Shown here: positions 25,922 to 34,346 of the stretch, one piece after another
Numbering within the stretch: position 1 is the stretch's first letter
How the letters are laid out: every line of letters starts with the position of its first letter
Assembly: GCA_964540765.1 (NCBI GenBank)
Contig: CAZINW010000005.1
Span: forward strand, 1 to 64,000
DNA length: 64,000 nucleotides
From: CAZJLN01 sp964540765
Lineage (GTDB): Bacteria > Chloroflexota > Anaerolineae > Anaerolineales > Anaerolineaceae
Reading direction: 5' to 3'
The notes under the pieces: generated by a model
The model's database searches: none
The model's input: only the letters and a program-made list of their open reading frames with translations
What the model was told of the DNA's origin: nothing
Made by a program: the position numbers and the translations under genes

Positions 25922-27947
25922 ATTTCGACCCACCTCCCATCGCTTTCACATGGCATTTCGTACTGAACTGCATATGTTGGTTGTCAATTGGGGGTATCCT
26001 TTGCTGCATGTTTTATGGGCAATGTTGTTATTTTTCTTATTCGTCAAGCAACCGGACCAGCGTTCATCCCAGGCTTTACTCGAGACAACCGTGGGGAGGA
26101 TTTCCATTGGACTGATTTCATTAGTCGGGATATTTCTGACAGGGATCAGTAATTCCCGTTCTCAGCAATCCAAATTTATCGAATTGGAAGAAACCTTCCC
26201 CACTGGTTTTGAACTAATCATGGGACGGTGGCTGGCCTGGCTGTTATCCCTTCTGTTATTTCTGATTGAACCAGTGGGTATCGCTGCGATTCAAGGGCCT
26301 CTTTCTTCCCTGGTTCGTAGTATTCCCACCTTTGTCGGTGAGGCGGCTTTGACAATTGCCTTCACGACAGCATCTGTATGGGCTTTGATCATTTGGCTAA
26401 AACCTGGACGTTGGGTGTATTCATTCATGGTTGCCGGCTGGCTTGGATTCCTGTTAAGCTCAACCTTGTTGACCAATATCTACCTGCCTGCAAGCTTGCT
26501 CAATTTCATGCGTCAGGGCACCAGTTTCTATACCGAATTGTGGGGCAGGCTCATTTATGGCGCACAGCCATATTGGTTCAATCTGTTCTATGCTGGACTT
26601 TTGCTCTCAACGCTGGCTTTACAGGCATTGGGTCTGCACTTAAAGCGCTATAAGCGCCCATTCCTATGGACTGGCGCAATGTTAATAATTGGGCTGATTT
26701 TGGCTGGATTTGGCGGGTCCCGTTATGTCTCTGGCGTTCAGGCTGTACAGAATGCGAGTCTTCCGCTTAGCGGGAATCCAATCCTGTCGGCACAGCCCAC
26801 TTTTTCAGTGGATGCCTATGATCTGACGATGGATCTCAACGATCCGGCAGTTCCCCAATTCTCAGTGCAACTTACCGCACATAACAACAGCACGCAAACA
26901 TTAGACGTGCTGACCTTCACCTTGAACCCGGTCATGGTCATTCGAGATACCAATTTGCCAGTAACGCAAGAGGATCAGCTCGTGTTTGTGCATCTCCTCC
27001 AGCCGTTGGCTTCAGGTGATACGCTTGCCCTGACCTTCCAGTATGAAGGTGCGTTGCGTATGGAGACAATTTCGGAAGGCGTGGTCGAAGCTTCTGATTT
27101 CATTGATCCAAAAGGCGTGCGACTGACTCCTGGATCGAATTGGTATCCTGTTCCGGCTGGGTTGAGCGAAACACCCGGTTTGCATGGTTTGGCTCACATT
27201 CAACTGAGGGTGATTGGCAGCGATTTACATTTTGGAGCCAATCTGCCCCCGACAGGGGAAAATATCTTCGAAGCAGATGGGGCTGGCTGGATCTTTCTGG
27301 TTGGCTCAGCGCAGTTGGCGATGGAACAAATTGGCTCGACGATTCTGATTACTTCGCAGAACGATCTGAGCCGTGCTCGCCCTCTGGCGGATGTGTTTGC
27401 AGGTCCTCTCCAAAGCATCGCCCCCTTCTTTCCCGATGTGCCTGTACACGGTCTGGTGTTGATGGTGTTGGGTGAAGAGAACGGTCTACCTGACTATACA
27501 CCGCCTGTGACTGGCTATCCGCTGATCGTCACGACCAGCTATCAGTTTAGTCCTTCCCCGAAAAATCAGGATGCCCAGCTTGGCACCGTGGTACGCGCGT
27601 TGAGCGTTGATCTATGGCAGTTAAGCGGTGGAACATTAGATCCGCGCGTGGGTGAAGTAACTGGCTTGGATCAGGCTTTTACTGAAATTGCTCATTTTTT
27701 GCGGACATATGTAAAAGATGGCAACGACCCTGATAAGATGCAGGCGAATTACGAAGTTGAGATGTCCCGCGTCGGTTCTGCCGGAGATCCTGCCTATAGG
27801 GCGCTTCTGGGTGGTTTCCGTAATTATGGCAAGGAGGGTATCGTCCAGGTCATTCGTCAGATGCTCCTCGAAGAAGATGACCTGCGCCAAATGCCCTATG
27901 ATGCCCTGCCTGCATGGATCAGCGCCACAACTGGGAGCGGTCAATGA
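25914..27947 (+). CDS. ABC-2 permease with a degenerate M1-peptidase-like domain (module 2)
   Basis: A paralogue of the module 1 permease, about 677 residues from the ATG at 25914. That start is chosen because its overlap with the upstream remnant mirrors module 1. The N-terminal 280 residues hold the membrane segments, with LEETFPTGFELIMGRWLAWL matching AETFPTGGEILLADWLAS of module 1. The extracytoplasmic part contains VDAYDLTMDLNDPAVPQFSV and a late DLWQLSGGTLDPRVGE, matching DFYEMSGGATLGMRE. HExxH is again missing. Without its own ATPase it may use that of module 1 or the later one at 28045. Confidence 0.7.
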   Translation: MPEFRPTSHRFHMAFRTELHMLVVNWGYPLLHVLWAMLLFFLFVKQPDQRSSQALLETTVGRISIGLISLVGIFLTGISNSRSQQSKFIELEETFPTGFELIMGRWLAWLLSLLLFLIEPVGIAAIQGPLSSLVRSIPTFVGEAALTIAFTTASVWALIIWLKPGRWVYSFMVAGWLGFLLSSTLLTNIYLPASLLNFMRQGTSFYTELWGRLIYGAQPYWFNLFYAGLLLSTLALQALGLHLKRYKRPFLWTGAMLIIGLILAGFGGSRYVSGVQAVQNASLPLSGNPILSAQPTFSVDAYDLTMDLNDPAVPQFSVQLTAHNNSTQTLDVLTFTLNPVMVIRDTNLPVTQEDQLVFVHLLQPLASGDTLALTFQYEGALRMETISEGVVEASDFIDPKGVRLTPGSNWYPVPAGLSETPGLHGLAHIQLRVIGSDLHFGANLPPTGENIFEADGAGWIFLVGSAQLAMEQIGSTILITSQNDLSRARPLADVFAGPLQSIAPFFPDVPVHGLVLMVLGEENGLPDYTPPVTGYPLIVTTSYQFSPSPKNQDAQLGTVVRALSVDLWQLSGGTLDPRVGEVTGLDQAFTEIAHFLRTYVKDGNDPDKMQANYEVEMSRVGSAGDPAYRALLGGFRNYGKEGIVQVIRQMLLEEDDLRQMPYDALPAWISATTGSGQ

Positions 27948-28048
27948 AATCCCGCTCAGTGCTGATGGTGGGCACGTTGCTGGCGCCTGTGTTCAGGATT
28001 GTTCTGGTTGCCATGGCAGGTCATCAAACGGAGTTGCGTTTTCGATGA
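27944..28048 (+). CDS. Mini-ORF coupled to both neighbours (vestigial exporter subunit?)
   Basis: A 34-codon frame, MKSRSVLMVGTLLAPVFRIV to TELRFR, starts in an ATGA overlap with the permease stop and ends in another ATGA overlap with the next ATPase start. It takes the place of the 228-residue membrane subunit of module 1 and has one hydrophobic segment. It is probably a deletion remnant kept in frame to maintain translational coupling, or a small membrane peptide. Confidence 0.4.
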   Translation: MKSRSVLMVGTLLAPVFRIVLVAMAGHQTELRFR

Positions 28049-28950
28049 ATGTATTAAACACCCGTGGACTAAAGAAACGTTATGGCACTAAGCCCGCCTT
28101 GTGTGGGGTGACTTTATCACTGCGTCCGGGGATCACCGCGATCCTTGGACCGAATGGGTCAGGCAAATCAACGCTACTGCGATGCCTGGCAGGGATTTTA
28201 CAGCCGGATGAGGGAGAGATCAATTTTGCTGGAAGATGTTATCCAGATGCCCTGCCGGAAATCCGGAATGGATTGGGATTCCTGCCTCAGGAACTGGACT
28301 TCCCGGGCGAAATGACTCCGTTACGCTTATTACGATACCTGGCGCAGCTCAAGTTTTTGAATGAAAAAGAGGTTGAGAGCTACCTGGATATCCTCGGTTT
28401 GAAAGGAATGAAGAACCGACCTTTTTCGAATTTATCTATGGGAGAAACCCGTCTGGTAGGTCTTGCCCAGGCTTTAATGGGGACGCCCCACCTCTTGATC
28501 CTGGATGAGCCTTTTCACGGGTTGGATGTGTTTGAGCGAGCCTCAATCTTACGAGCAATTCAGACTTCCGCACAGTCACGCATCGTCGTCTTTAGCGCCC
28601 ATGTTCCCAATGAGATAGAATCACTGGCTAACCGGGTGGTGATCTTATCGGAAGGACGCGTGATCTATGCCGGGGGTGTGGAAGAGCTGCGCCGACAAGC
28701 AACCGGGCAGGTATACGAAATGAGCCTCTCATCCCTGGACGAGGCAGCTTCCCTGTCAGGGATGACCATATCCCGGAGAAGCGAAAGAAATGGGAAGACA
28801 ATTCTTCGGGTCATAGGGCTGGCACCTGATGATGTGGCGCTGATCCCGGTGGAACCCACCCTGGAAGACGCATACTTATTGGTGATGCATCAGACTTCCA
28901 GCTTGGCTGATCGTTCAAATGCAGCAGAAAGGCAAATTGATGCGTCTTGA
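28045..28950 (+). CDS. ABC transporter ATP-binding protein (module 2)
   Basis: A 301-residue ATPase from the ATG at 28045, which overlaps the mini-ORF stop. A longer upstream frame would run through the permease gene. Walker A is ILGPNGSGKSTLLR (about 32-45), and the Q-loop region is FLPQELDFPGE. The signature FSNLSMGETRLVGLAQAL departs from the usual LSGG with LSMG, and Walker B is LLILDEPFHGLD. The C-terminal region after the H-loop FSAHV is a regulatory extension of about 100 residues. It likely energises the module 2 permease. It overlaps the VanZ-like gene by 11 bases. Confidence 0.88.
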   Translation: MNVLNTRGLKKRYGTKPALCGVTLSLRPGITAILGPNGSGKSTLLRCLAGILQPDEGEINFAGRCYPDALPEIRNGLGFLPQELDFPGEMTPLRLLRYLAQLKFLNEKEVESYLDILGLKGMKNRPFSNLSMGETRLVGLAQALMGTPHLLILDEPFHGLDVFERASILRAIQTSAQSRIVVFSAHVPNEIESLANRVVILSEGRVIYAGGVEELRRQATGQVYEMSLSSLDEAASLSGMTISRRSERNGKTILRVIGLAPDDVALIPVEPTLEDAYLLVMHQTSSLADRSNAAERQIDAS

Positions 28951-29521
28951 ATTCTTTCCATTTCCATTCCTTTTGGGTATTGGCATGCTCTTGATCCTCC
29001 TGATGGTTTTGTGGCGAAGGAAGCGGGATGGCTCCTATCTTTTTTGCGTCTCCATATTCTGGATCTACCTTCTGATTCTCGTGGGTTTGACCATCTTTCC
29101 GATCCCAATTGGTGCCACAGCTATAGGGGGAGCCAGGTGGAGGGGAACCATTCCATTCATCCTTTCAAGGATCAACTTCGTACCATTCCATTTTGGTGGT
29201 TTATTCTCCCTTCCGCCAACGGTAATTTTTCGAGAAATACTTGGAAATATCCTTCTGACAGTGCCCTTTGGTTTTGGTGTGATTTTTATTGCGCCGTTAA
29301 AAGTTAAAAATATACCCTGGTTGGCCTTCGCAGTCGGGCTTGTGATTGAGTCTACTCAGCTTTTAATCTCAATTGGATTGGGCGCAAGGTACCGGGGTGT
29401 TGACATTAATGATGTCATCTTGAATGCCCTGGGTGTTTTGATTGGATACGGTCTTTTCAGGATATTTGCCTGGATTTTCTTAAAATTGAGTCATCGATTC
29501 AGAATTAAACCTGGGGGGTAA
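28940..29521 (+). CDS. VanZ-like family membrane protein
   Basis: About 193 residues from the ATG at 28940, preceded by AGAAAGG. An ATG seven codons earlier is also open. The protein has five hydrophobic segments and the VanZ-type motif RINFVPFHFGGL, then EILGNILLTVPFGFGV and a late RGVDINDVILNALGVLIGY. VanZ-like proteins are linked to teicoplanin resistance in enterococci, but most members are uncharacterised. At the end of an exporter/ECF operon it supports a cell-envelope defence or antimicrobial-resistance role, which is inference. Confidence 0.8.
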   Translation: MRLEFFPFPFLLGIGMLLILLMVLWRRKRDGSYLFCVSIFWIYLLILVGLTIFPIPIGATAIGGARWRGTIPFILSRINFVPFHFGGLFSLPPTVIFREILGNILLTVPFGFGVIFIAPLKVKNIPWLAFAVGLVIESTQLLISIGLGARYRGVDINDVILNALGVLIGYGLFRIFAWIFLKLSHRFRIKPGG

Positions 29522-29796
29522 TTGCATATGTGGACGACGTTGTCCATCAGGCAGTCACACATGACCATAACGCCCATAAATTAAACTGATGAGAGGTTCA
29601 CTCAAAACGCAAACATTTGGCTAATGGATGTGAACATTCTGGCTCCTAAGAAACACTAGGTGTTTCATCCTGAATGAGAGGCGCTCACGCCATGGATTAA
29701 CTCGCGATGAGCAAGGAGTAGCCAGCAGCCTGCGAGGTTTGTTTGAACTTCGTAATGGTGCGTAGAGTGCGAACGAATAAGGCTTAAAATTCGGTG
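29522..29796. other. Intergenic region after the exporter operon
   Basis: This spacer between convergent units has no recognisable gene. A small perfect hairpin GAAACAC-TAG-GTGTTTC lies at 29650-29666. No T-run follows it on either strand. Confidence 0.4.
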
Positions 29797-31149
29797 TCAT
29801 TCATATTTCAATGCATCAACCGGTACCAGCGTGGCGGCGTGCAGTGCCGGGTAAAGCCCGGAAATCAAGCCGATGATGGTGGCAAAAACCAGCGTGAAAA
29901 TCGGCAGCCAGAAGGGCGTGGAAGTGACAACACTTGGTGGGATGCTTCCGCCTGTGGCTGCCTGGCTGGCAAAATATGACTTTACGAGTACATTCACGAC
30001 AGCGCTGAGGCCCCAACCCAACGCAGTCCCCCCCAGCCCGCCAACAAAACCAATGCCGGCTGCCTCACCCAGAAAAATGCTGAGGATATCCTTGTTTGTG
30101 GCTCCGATTGCTTTCATGATGCCAATTTCGCGCGTGCGTTCCAGGATGGCCATGCTCATTGTATTGGCAATTCCAATGGCTGCCACCAAAAGGGCAATCG
30201 CACCGACCCCTCCAAAGACGACCTGCATGATCGTGAAGAAGGAATTGATCCCTTCCACAGTTGATTGCGGTGTATACGCTTGGAAACCCATGGCTGTGAT
30301 CTGATCGGTGACCTCCACAACAACATCCGGTCCATCTGCCTTTACGATCAGCATACCATACCCTTCCTTATTGCGGTTAATGCGGGTGCCACGTGCCCAT
30401 TCATTCCATGCGCTGACCTCATCCAGACTCATATAAATGTTGTAGTCTTCAGATCCCTGGGTTTCCTTGAGGACACCGGTGATCCTGACCATAACGGTCT
30501 TTTTAATTTCCTGCCCGTCCGATGTCCATTTCATCAGGACAAATTTGAGCGTTTCGCCCAGCACCTCCGGCGGTTCAAGTGGTGGATCGTCCGGACGCGT
30601 TTGCGGATTATAAAAATTTTTAACGAATGAGGAGCCGACAACGGCTGTGCCTTTCACCAGCTCCGTCGTTCCCTGGGCTGCTTCCAAGTCCATGAGTGCA
30701 AGATCGGTCACGTTGACGCCGGTGATGCTCCCATAGGCGTGCAGCCTGCCATAAATAATATCAAGTCCGGTATTCAACCACTCATGAATGACGGCAATTT
30801 TCGTTCCAGGGATGGCTTCAATTTCCTTGATGGCATTCGGTGTGAGCATGGTGCCAGTGCTGGTTCCTCCGCCACCCCCACCGCCTGAGATAATAACACC
30901 ACCCTTGCTCATACTAACATAACTACTCGTTTCAGCTTCCACGGAGTAGTTTGGGTAGACTTCAATTCTGGAAAGGTCATTGATTCCCCACAACTGCTGG
31001 GTGGCATTCTCCTGCAACCCGACCGCCAGTGAAACCAGCACCACCACCGCGGCAGTGCCGATCACCACACCGATGGCCGTCATCATCACCCTGCCTTTAC
31101 GGCGTCCCAGGTTATAAAAGATCAGGCTGACAAGATCGCCAAATCGCAT
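29797..31149 (-). CDS. MacB/FtsX-type ABC transporter permease
   Basis: A 450-residue permease with one N-terminal helix (GRVMMTAIGVVIGTAAVVVLV at about 20-40), a large extracytoplasmic domain of about 270 residues and three C-terminal helices. Near the end comes ILERTREIGIMKAIGATNKD, the coupling segment of the MacB/FtsX family. Such permeases drive lipoprotein or peptide movement mechanically rather than by a pore. The extracytoplasmic domain has a run of seven glycines after VIISG. The gene follows the secreted CARDB-like protein gene by 2 bases and should work with the ATPase at 32695. Confidence 0.9.
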   Translation of the reverse strand: MRFGDLVSLIFYNLGRRKGRVMMTAIGVVIGTAAVVVLVSLAVGLQENATQQLWGINDLSRIEVYPNYSVEAETSSYVSMSKGGVIISGGGGGGGTSTGTMLTPNAIKEIEAIPGTKIAVIHEWLNTGLDIIYGRLHAYGSITGVNVTDLALMDLEAAQGTTELVKGTAVVGSSFVKNFYNPQTRPDDPPLEPPEVLGETLKFVLMKWTSDGQEIKKTVMVRITGVLKETQGSEDYNIYMSLDEVSAWNEWARGTRINRNKEGYGMLIVKADGPDVVVEVTDQITAMGFQAYTPQSTVEGINSFFTIMQVVFGGVGAIALLVAAIGIANTMSMAILERTREIGIMKAIGATNKDILSIFLGEAAGIGFVGGLGGTALGWGLSAVVNVLVKSYFASQAATGGSIPPSVVTSTPFWLPIFTLVFATIIGLISGLYPALHAATLVPVDALKYE

Positions 31150-31151
31150 GT

Positions 31152-32669
31152 CTACCCGCCTTTCATACCATTATCAGGAACTGGCTCTGGGGGGGTCATC
31201 TCCTCTCCTTCGTTGATGGCAGGTGTGGGGGAACCACTATCAAGCCCTACCAGACCCTTGATGATGCGCCAGATCTTGCTCCAGAAGGAATTATCCTGGG
31301 GCGTCTCAGTGGGTTTCTCTGGCATGCCCACACCGCCTTCGGGGGTGGGCTCGAAGAGCATCCCTGGTTGGATTTCAACCGGGATGATTTGTTCGAAAGA
31401 TCGGAGTTGGTTGAAATCATCCGTGTAACTGATGACGACTTTGATATCCAGGGAACCTTCTGCGTTGGGGAGCAAAGTTGTGTCCAGGGCGTAATATCCG
31501 CCGGGCTCCAGTGAACCTACCAAAGAAATATTGTTGAAAACCTCCGCGTTTTCTGCGCTGACCTTCATATTGCCCAGTATGGCTGTTTTCCTGCCCATGT
31601 TAATGACCTGCAGAGGCAGTATATTTTCCATGCCGACCATCAAGACCCCCGGGTCACGATAAAAGCTAACCTCAAGCTGTGGGGGTGTATAAACCAGCAG
31701 CGTGATCACCTGGTCATCTACAATACGATTGCCTTTTTCATCTTCGTACACGAATGAAATTTTCAGTGTATAAGCGCCGGGTTCAGTATTGACATTCACG
31801 ATAAAATCCTGGTCTGTGCTTACTTTTGAATCTTTTAAGACATCACCCAGGTAAACAATATTCGAACTACCCAATGGGGCGAAAGTGGAAAGATCGCCTG
31901 ATGAACCTGAAACCCCGCCAGCCTGCGGTGTGCCTGAGCCATCCCCGGGGGCAACCCCCCCACCGAAAACAATCGAGACGGTTTTTGCATCTGCCAAACC
32001 CAGATTAATGATTTCCATGCTGAGCTTGAATACCGAGCCTGGTGTGAGGGGGTCAACATCCATCTGATAGCTGTTGACGACCAACTGCGGTTTTACTGGT
32101 GCACCGGGTGTGGGTGTGGCGGTTGGGGCGGTATAGTTTGGATAGGTGATGGAGAAAGTGATCGTGAACACATCGGTAAAAGGCACGCCGGTGGGGCTTG
32201 TATAGTTAATGGTTGTTCTGATGACGCCGGTGCCAGCCCATGCCAGGGAATTACTGATCAGGAATTTTTGATGCACGGGTACGGTCTCACCCGGGTCAAT
32301 TTCGTAGAGGGAGATCACACCGCCAGTTTCACGGGGGTAGATTTCACCGCCATCAAAAGTGATGACGATGTTATTGGCAAATTCCTTCCCGTTGTTCTTT
32401 ACATAAATGGTTAACTCGAACTCACTGCCGCCGTACAAAGACGCGCCGCCCGTGTCATACCCGCTCAACGCGATCAGCGGTCGATTTACGATAACAGGTG
32501 GAGTTGCTGTTTCAGTTCCTTCAGCGAGAGGTTGCTTAACGCCGAGGTTAGCTTCTTTTTGCTGATCCCCGGAGAGAGGTTTGGCTGCCACCTGACCCAG
32601 GGAGATGGACCCTGCCAGGATTGTAAGCAGGAGGATCAAAATGAAGATTTTCTTTTTTGTTGAATTCAT
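31152..32669 (-). CDS. Secreted CARDB/COG1361-like multidomain protein
   Basis: A 505-residue exported protein. A signal peptide (KKKIFILILLLTILAGSISL) is followed by three repeating beta-sandwich domains of about 110 residues, at roughly 75-185, 195-330 and 335-435. They contain phrases such as FELTIYVKNNGKEFANNIVI and FKLSMEIINLGLADAKTVSI, the CARDB/NEW3 type found in archaeal and bacterial S-layer-like proteins. Proline- and glycine-rich linkers separate them. The C-terminus is hydrophilic and ends DNGMKGG without an anchor. Between ATPase and permease genes it takes the place usually held by a membrane-fusion protein. Confidence 0.75.
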   Translation of the reverse strand: MNSTKKKIFILILLLTILAGSISLGQVAAKPLSGDQQKEANLGVKQPLAEGTETATPPVIVNRPLIALSGYDTGGASLYGGSEFELTIYVKNNGKEFANNIVITFDGGEIYPRETGGVISLYEIDPGETVPVHQKFLISNSLAWAGTGVIRTTINYTSPTGVPFTDVFTITFSITYPNYTAPTATPTPGAPVKPQLVVNSYQMDVDPLTPGSVFKLSMEIINLGLADAKTVSIVFGGGVAPGDGSGTPQAGGVSGSSGDLSTFAPLGSSNIVYLGDVLKDSKVSTDQDFIVNVNTEPGAYTLKISFVYEDEKGNRIVDDQVITLLVYTPPQLEVSFYRDPGVLMVGMENILPLQVINMGRKTAILGNMKVSAENAEVFNNISLVGSLEPGGYYALDTTLLPNAEGSLDIKVVISYTDDFNQLRSFEQIIPVEIQPGMLFEPTPEGGVGMPEKPTETPQDNSFWSKIWRIIKGLVGLDSGSPTPAINEGEEMTPPEPVPDNGMKGG

Positions 32670-32694
32670 CTTGGGCTACCTTTTTGTTTGTTTA

Positions 32695-33426
32695 CTATGT
32701 TGGTTGTTGGATGGCTGACTTGTATGCCTCTTCTGAGACAACTTTCCCATCCAGAAGATAAATGATATTCGTGGCAAATCCCAACATGCGCGGATCATGG
32801 GTCGCCACAAGGATCGTTTTGCCGGACTTTTGCAGCTCGGAAAGGAGCTGCATGATGGCAAATCCGCTGGCGCTGTCGAGGTTGCCGGTAGGTTCATCTG
32901 CGAGGATCAGTACAGGTTCATTGATCAACGCACGCGCAATAGCCACCCTCTGCTGCTGCCCGCCGGAAAGTTCAATCGGACGATGCAAGGCACGGTCAGC
33001 AAGCCCAACCTGCTCAAGGACGGCGCTTGATCTGGTGTGCCTGTTCGCCGGTTTAATACCAGCGAATCTTAATGGAAAAGATACATTTTCCAAAGCAGTC
33101 ATTGAGCCAACCAGGTTAAATGCCTGAAAAATGAAGCCAATTTTATTGCGCCTGAAATACGCCAGGGCATTTTCATCCATACTTTCAATTGTCTCACCGG
33201 CCACATGGATGGAGCCCGCAGTCGGCCAGTCCAGACCGCCCAACAGGTAAAGCAGTGTGCTTTTGCCTGAGCCGGACGGCCCCATGACCACGCTAAAGGT
33301 ACCCTGCTGAATTTCCATTGAGATCCCCGCCAGGGCATGCACCTCACTCTCACCAAGCTTATAGGTTTTTTCGAGGTCTGTGATACTGATAAAACCTGCA
33401 TCTGTCATATCTTGTTCACTTTGCAC
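32695..33426 (-). CDS. LolD/MacB-type ABC transporter ATP-binding protein
   Basis: A 243-residue ATPase. Walker A is VVMGPSGSGKSTLLYLLGG (about 47-65), the Q-loop FIFQAFNL, the signature LSGGQQQRVAIARAL (about 148-162), Walker B ILADEPTGNLDS and the H-loop ATHDPRML. This is the family that powers MacB/FtsX/LolCE permeases. The listed start is a GTG, and an ATG at 33408 is an alternative. Neither has a strong ribosome site. It lies 8 bases after the Yip1 gene and pairs with the permease at 29797. Confidence 0.93.
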   Translation of the reverse strand: MQSEQDMTDAGFISITDLEKTYKLGESEVHALAGISMEIQQGTFSVVMGPSGSGKSTLLYLLGGLDWPTAGSIHVAGETIESMDENALAYFRRNKIGFIFQAFNLVGSMTALENVSFPLRFAGIKPANRHTRSSAVLEQVGLADRALHRPIELSGGQQQRVAIARALINEPVLILADEPTGNLDSASGFAIMQLLSELQKSGKTILVATHDPRMLGFATNIIYLLDGKVVSEEAYKSAIQQPT

Positions 33427-33434
33427 GATGGAGG

Positions 33435-34217
33435 CTAGAAGAAGAAAGACCCGGTAAGGGACAGATCACTAAACACGGATGAAAGCAAACCAGGCAGGGC
33501 TTTGATCAACAGCACAATGATCAAGGTGATGATGGTTGCAGACCAGGCTTTGCCTTTGGGCAGCCCTGAAAGCGGCATGATCCCCAATAACAGCAGGATC
33601 ACCTGGAAAATAAAATAAATGTCAATAAAACCAAGGATCTCACGCAGAAATGCCATCATGCCAGTAGATGAGGATGAAAGCAAACCAGAAAGCCCCGGGT
33701 TGCTCACCAGCGTTTTTGAAAAGGTCAGAGCGAGGATTTGCACGAGAAAGCGGAGAATGAAGGGTATTGATGACCAGGCAGACAGATTATAGGTCTTGGT
33801 GTTGCTGGCACGGCTGCCGTAAAGCGTGATCGCCAGGTGGAGAATACTGCTCGTAAGAAACCAGGAGAGCCAGATCCCAACGATGCCTAACAGGATCGGG
33901 AAGACATAAAGGAAAAGTGGTGAAGTCTGGCTGGCTTGTGCCTCCATAAATTGGGTTTGCATCTCCTGAGAGTAGTATTGAAAATCAGGTGGCAGGTTTG
34001 TTCCCATCTCGATGGCTTGTTTCTTAATGGGCGCCGTAATCAATGCCTGGACCAGCACCAATACTGAGAGAACCAGGAGCGGGAGAAGCCAGACAGGCTT
34101 GTCCAGTTTGACGATTTCGCTGATCGTCTTGCGTGGCTTGAAAAATATGGAAGGGATCCAATGTAAATTGGTGGAGGATAATTGTTGTTTTTGTTCAGCC
34201 TTGACCGCATTGTTCAT
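33435..34217 (-). CDS. Yip1-domain membrane protein
   Basis: About 260 residues. The start at 34217 is preferred, because the GTGAGG that gives an upstream GTG codon is better read as its ribosome site. A soluble N-terminus ending in IFFKPRKTISEIVKLDKPVW is followed by five hydrophobic helices, the layout of bacterial Yip1-domain proteins (PF04893). Their function is poorly known, and several co-occur with MacB-like transporters, as here. The first gene of the four-gene unit, downstream of a good promoter. Confidence 0.8.
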   Translation of the reverse strand: MNNAVKAEQKQQLSSTNLHWIPSIFFKPRKTISEIVKLDKPVWLLPLLVLSVLVLVQALITAPIKKQAIEMGTNLPPDFQYYSQEMQTQFMEAQASQTSPLFLYVFPILLGIVGIWLSWFLTSSILHLAITLYGSRASNTKTYNLSAWSSIPFILRFLVQILALTFSKTLVSNPGLSGLLSSSSTGMMAFLREILGFIDIYFIFQVILLLLGIMPLSGLPKGKAWSATIITLIIVLLIKALPGLLSSVFSDLSLTGSFFF

Positions 34218-34257
34218 ATCTGACCTCACAAGAATATTTATTTAAATGTGACGCTTT

Positions 34258-34287
34258 ATTATAACCATTTGTTCCCGTCTGGGCCAA
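34258..34287 (-). promoter_or_regulatory. Candidate sigma-70-type promoter for the Yip1/ABC unit
   Basis: On the minus strand TTGGCC (34287-34282) and a perfect TATAAT (34263-34258) are 18 bases apart, about 40 bases upstream of the Yip1 start codon. Confidence 0.5.
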
Positions 34288-34346
34288 ACTGCGAACTAAC
34301 TGTGAACTGACAAATTACATACATTCCATAGGGTTGACGCTTGGAT

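Noticed and set aside
27718..28044. Upstream extension of the module 2 ATPase
   Set aside because: This part overlaps the permease gene in another frame. The ATG at 28045 begins directly before the conserved ATPase start and overlaps the mini-ORF stop.
29522..29796. Possible tRNA or small RNA gene
   Set aside because: No cloverleaf or T-loop sequence could be made out. Only one short hairpin is present.
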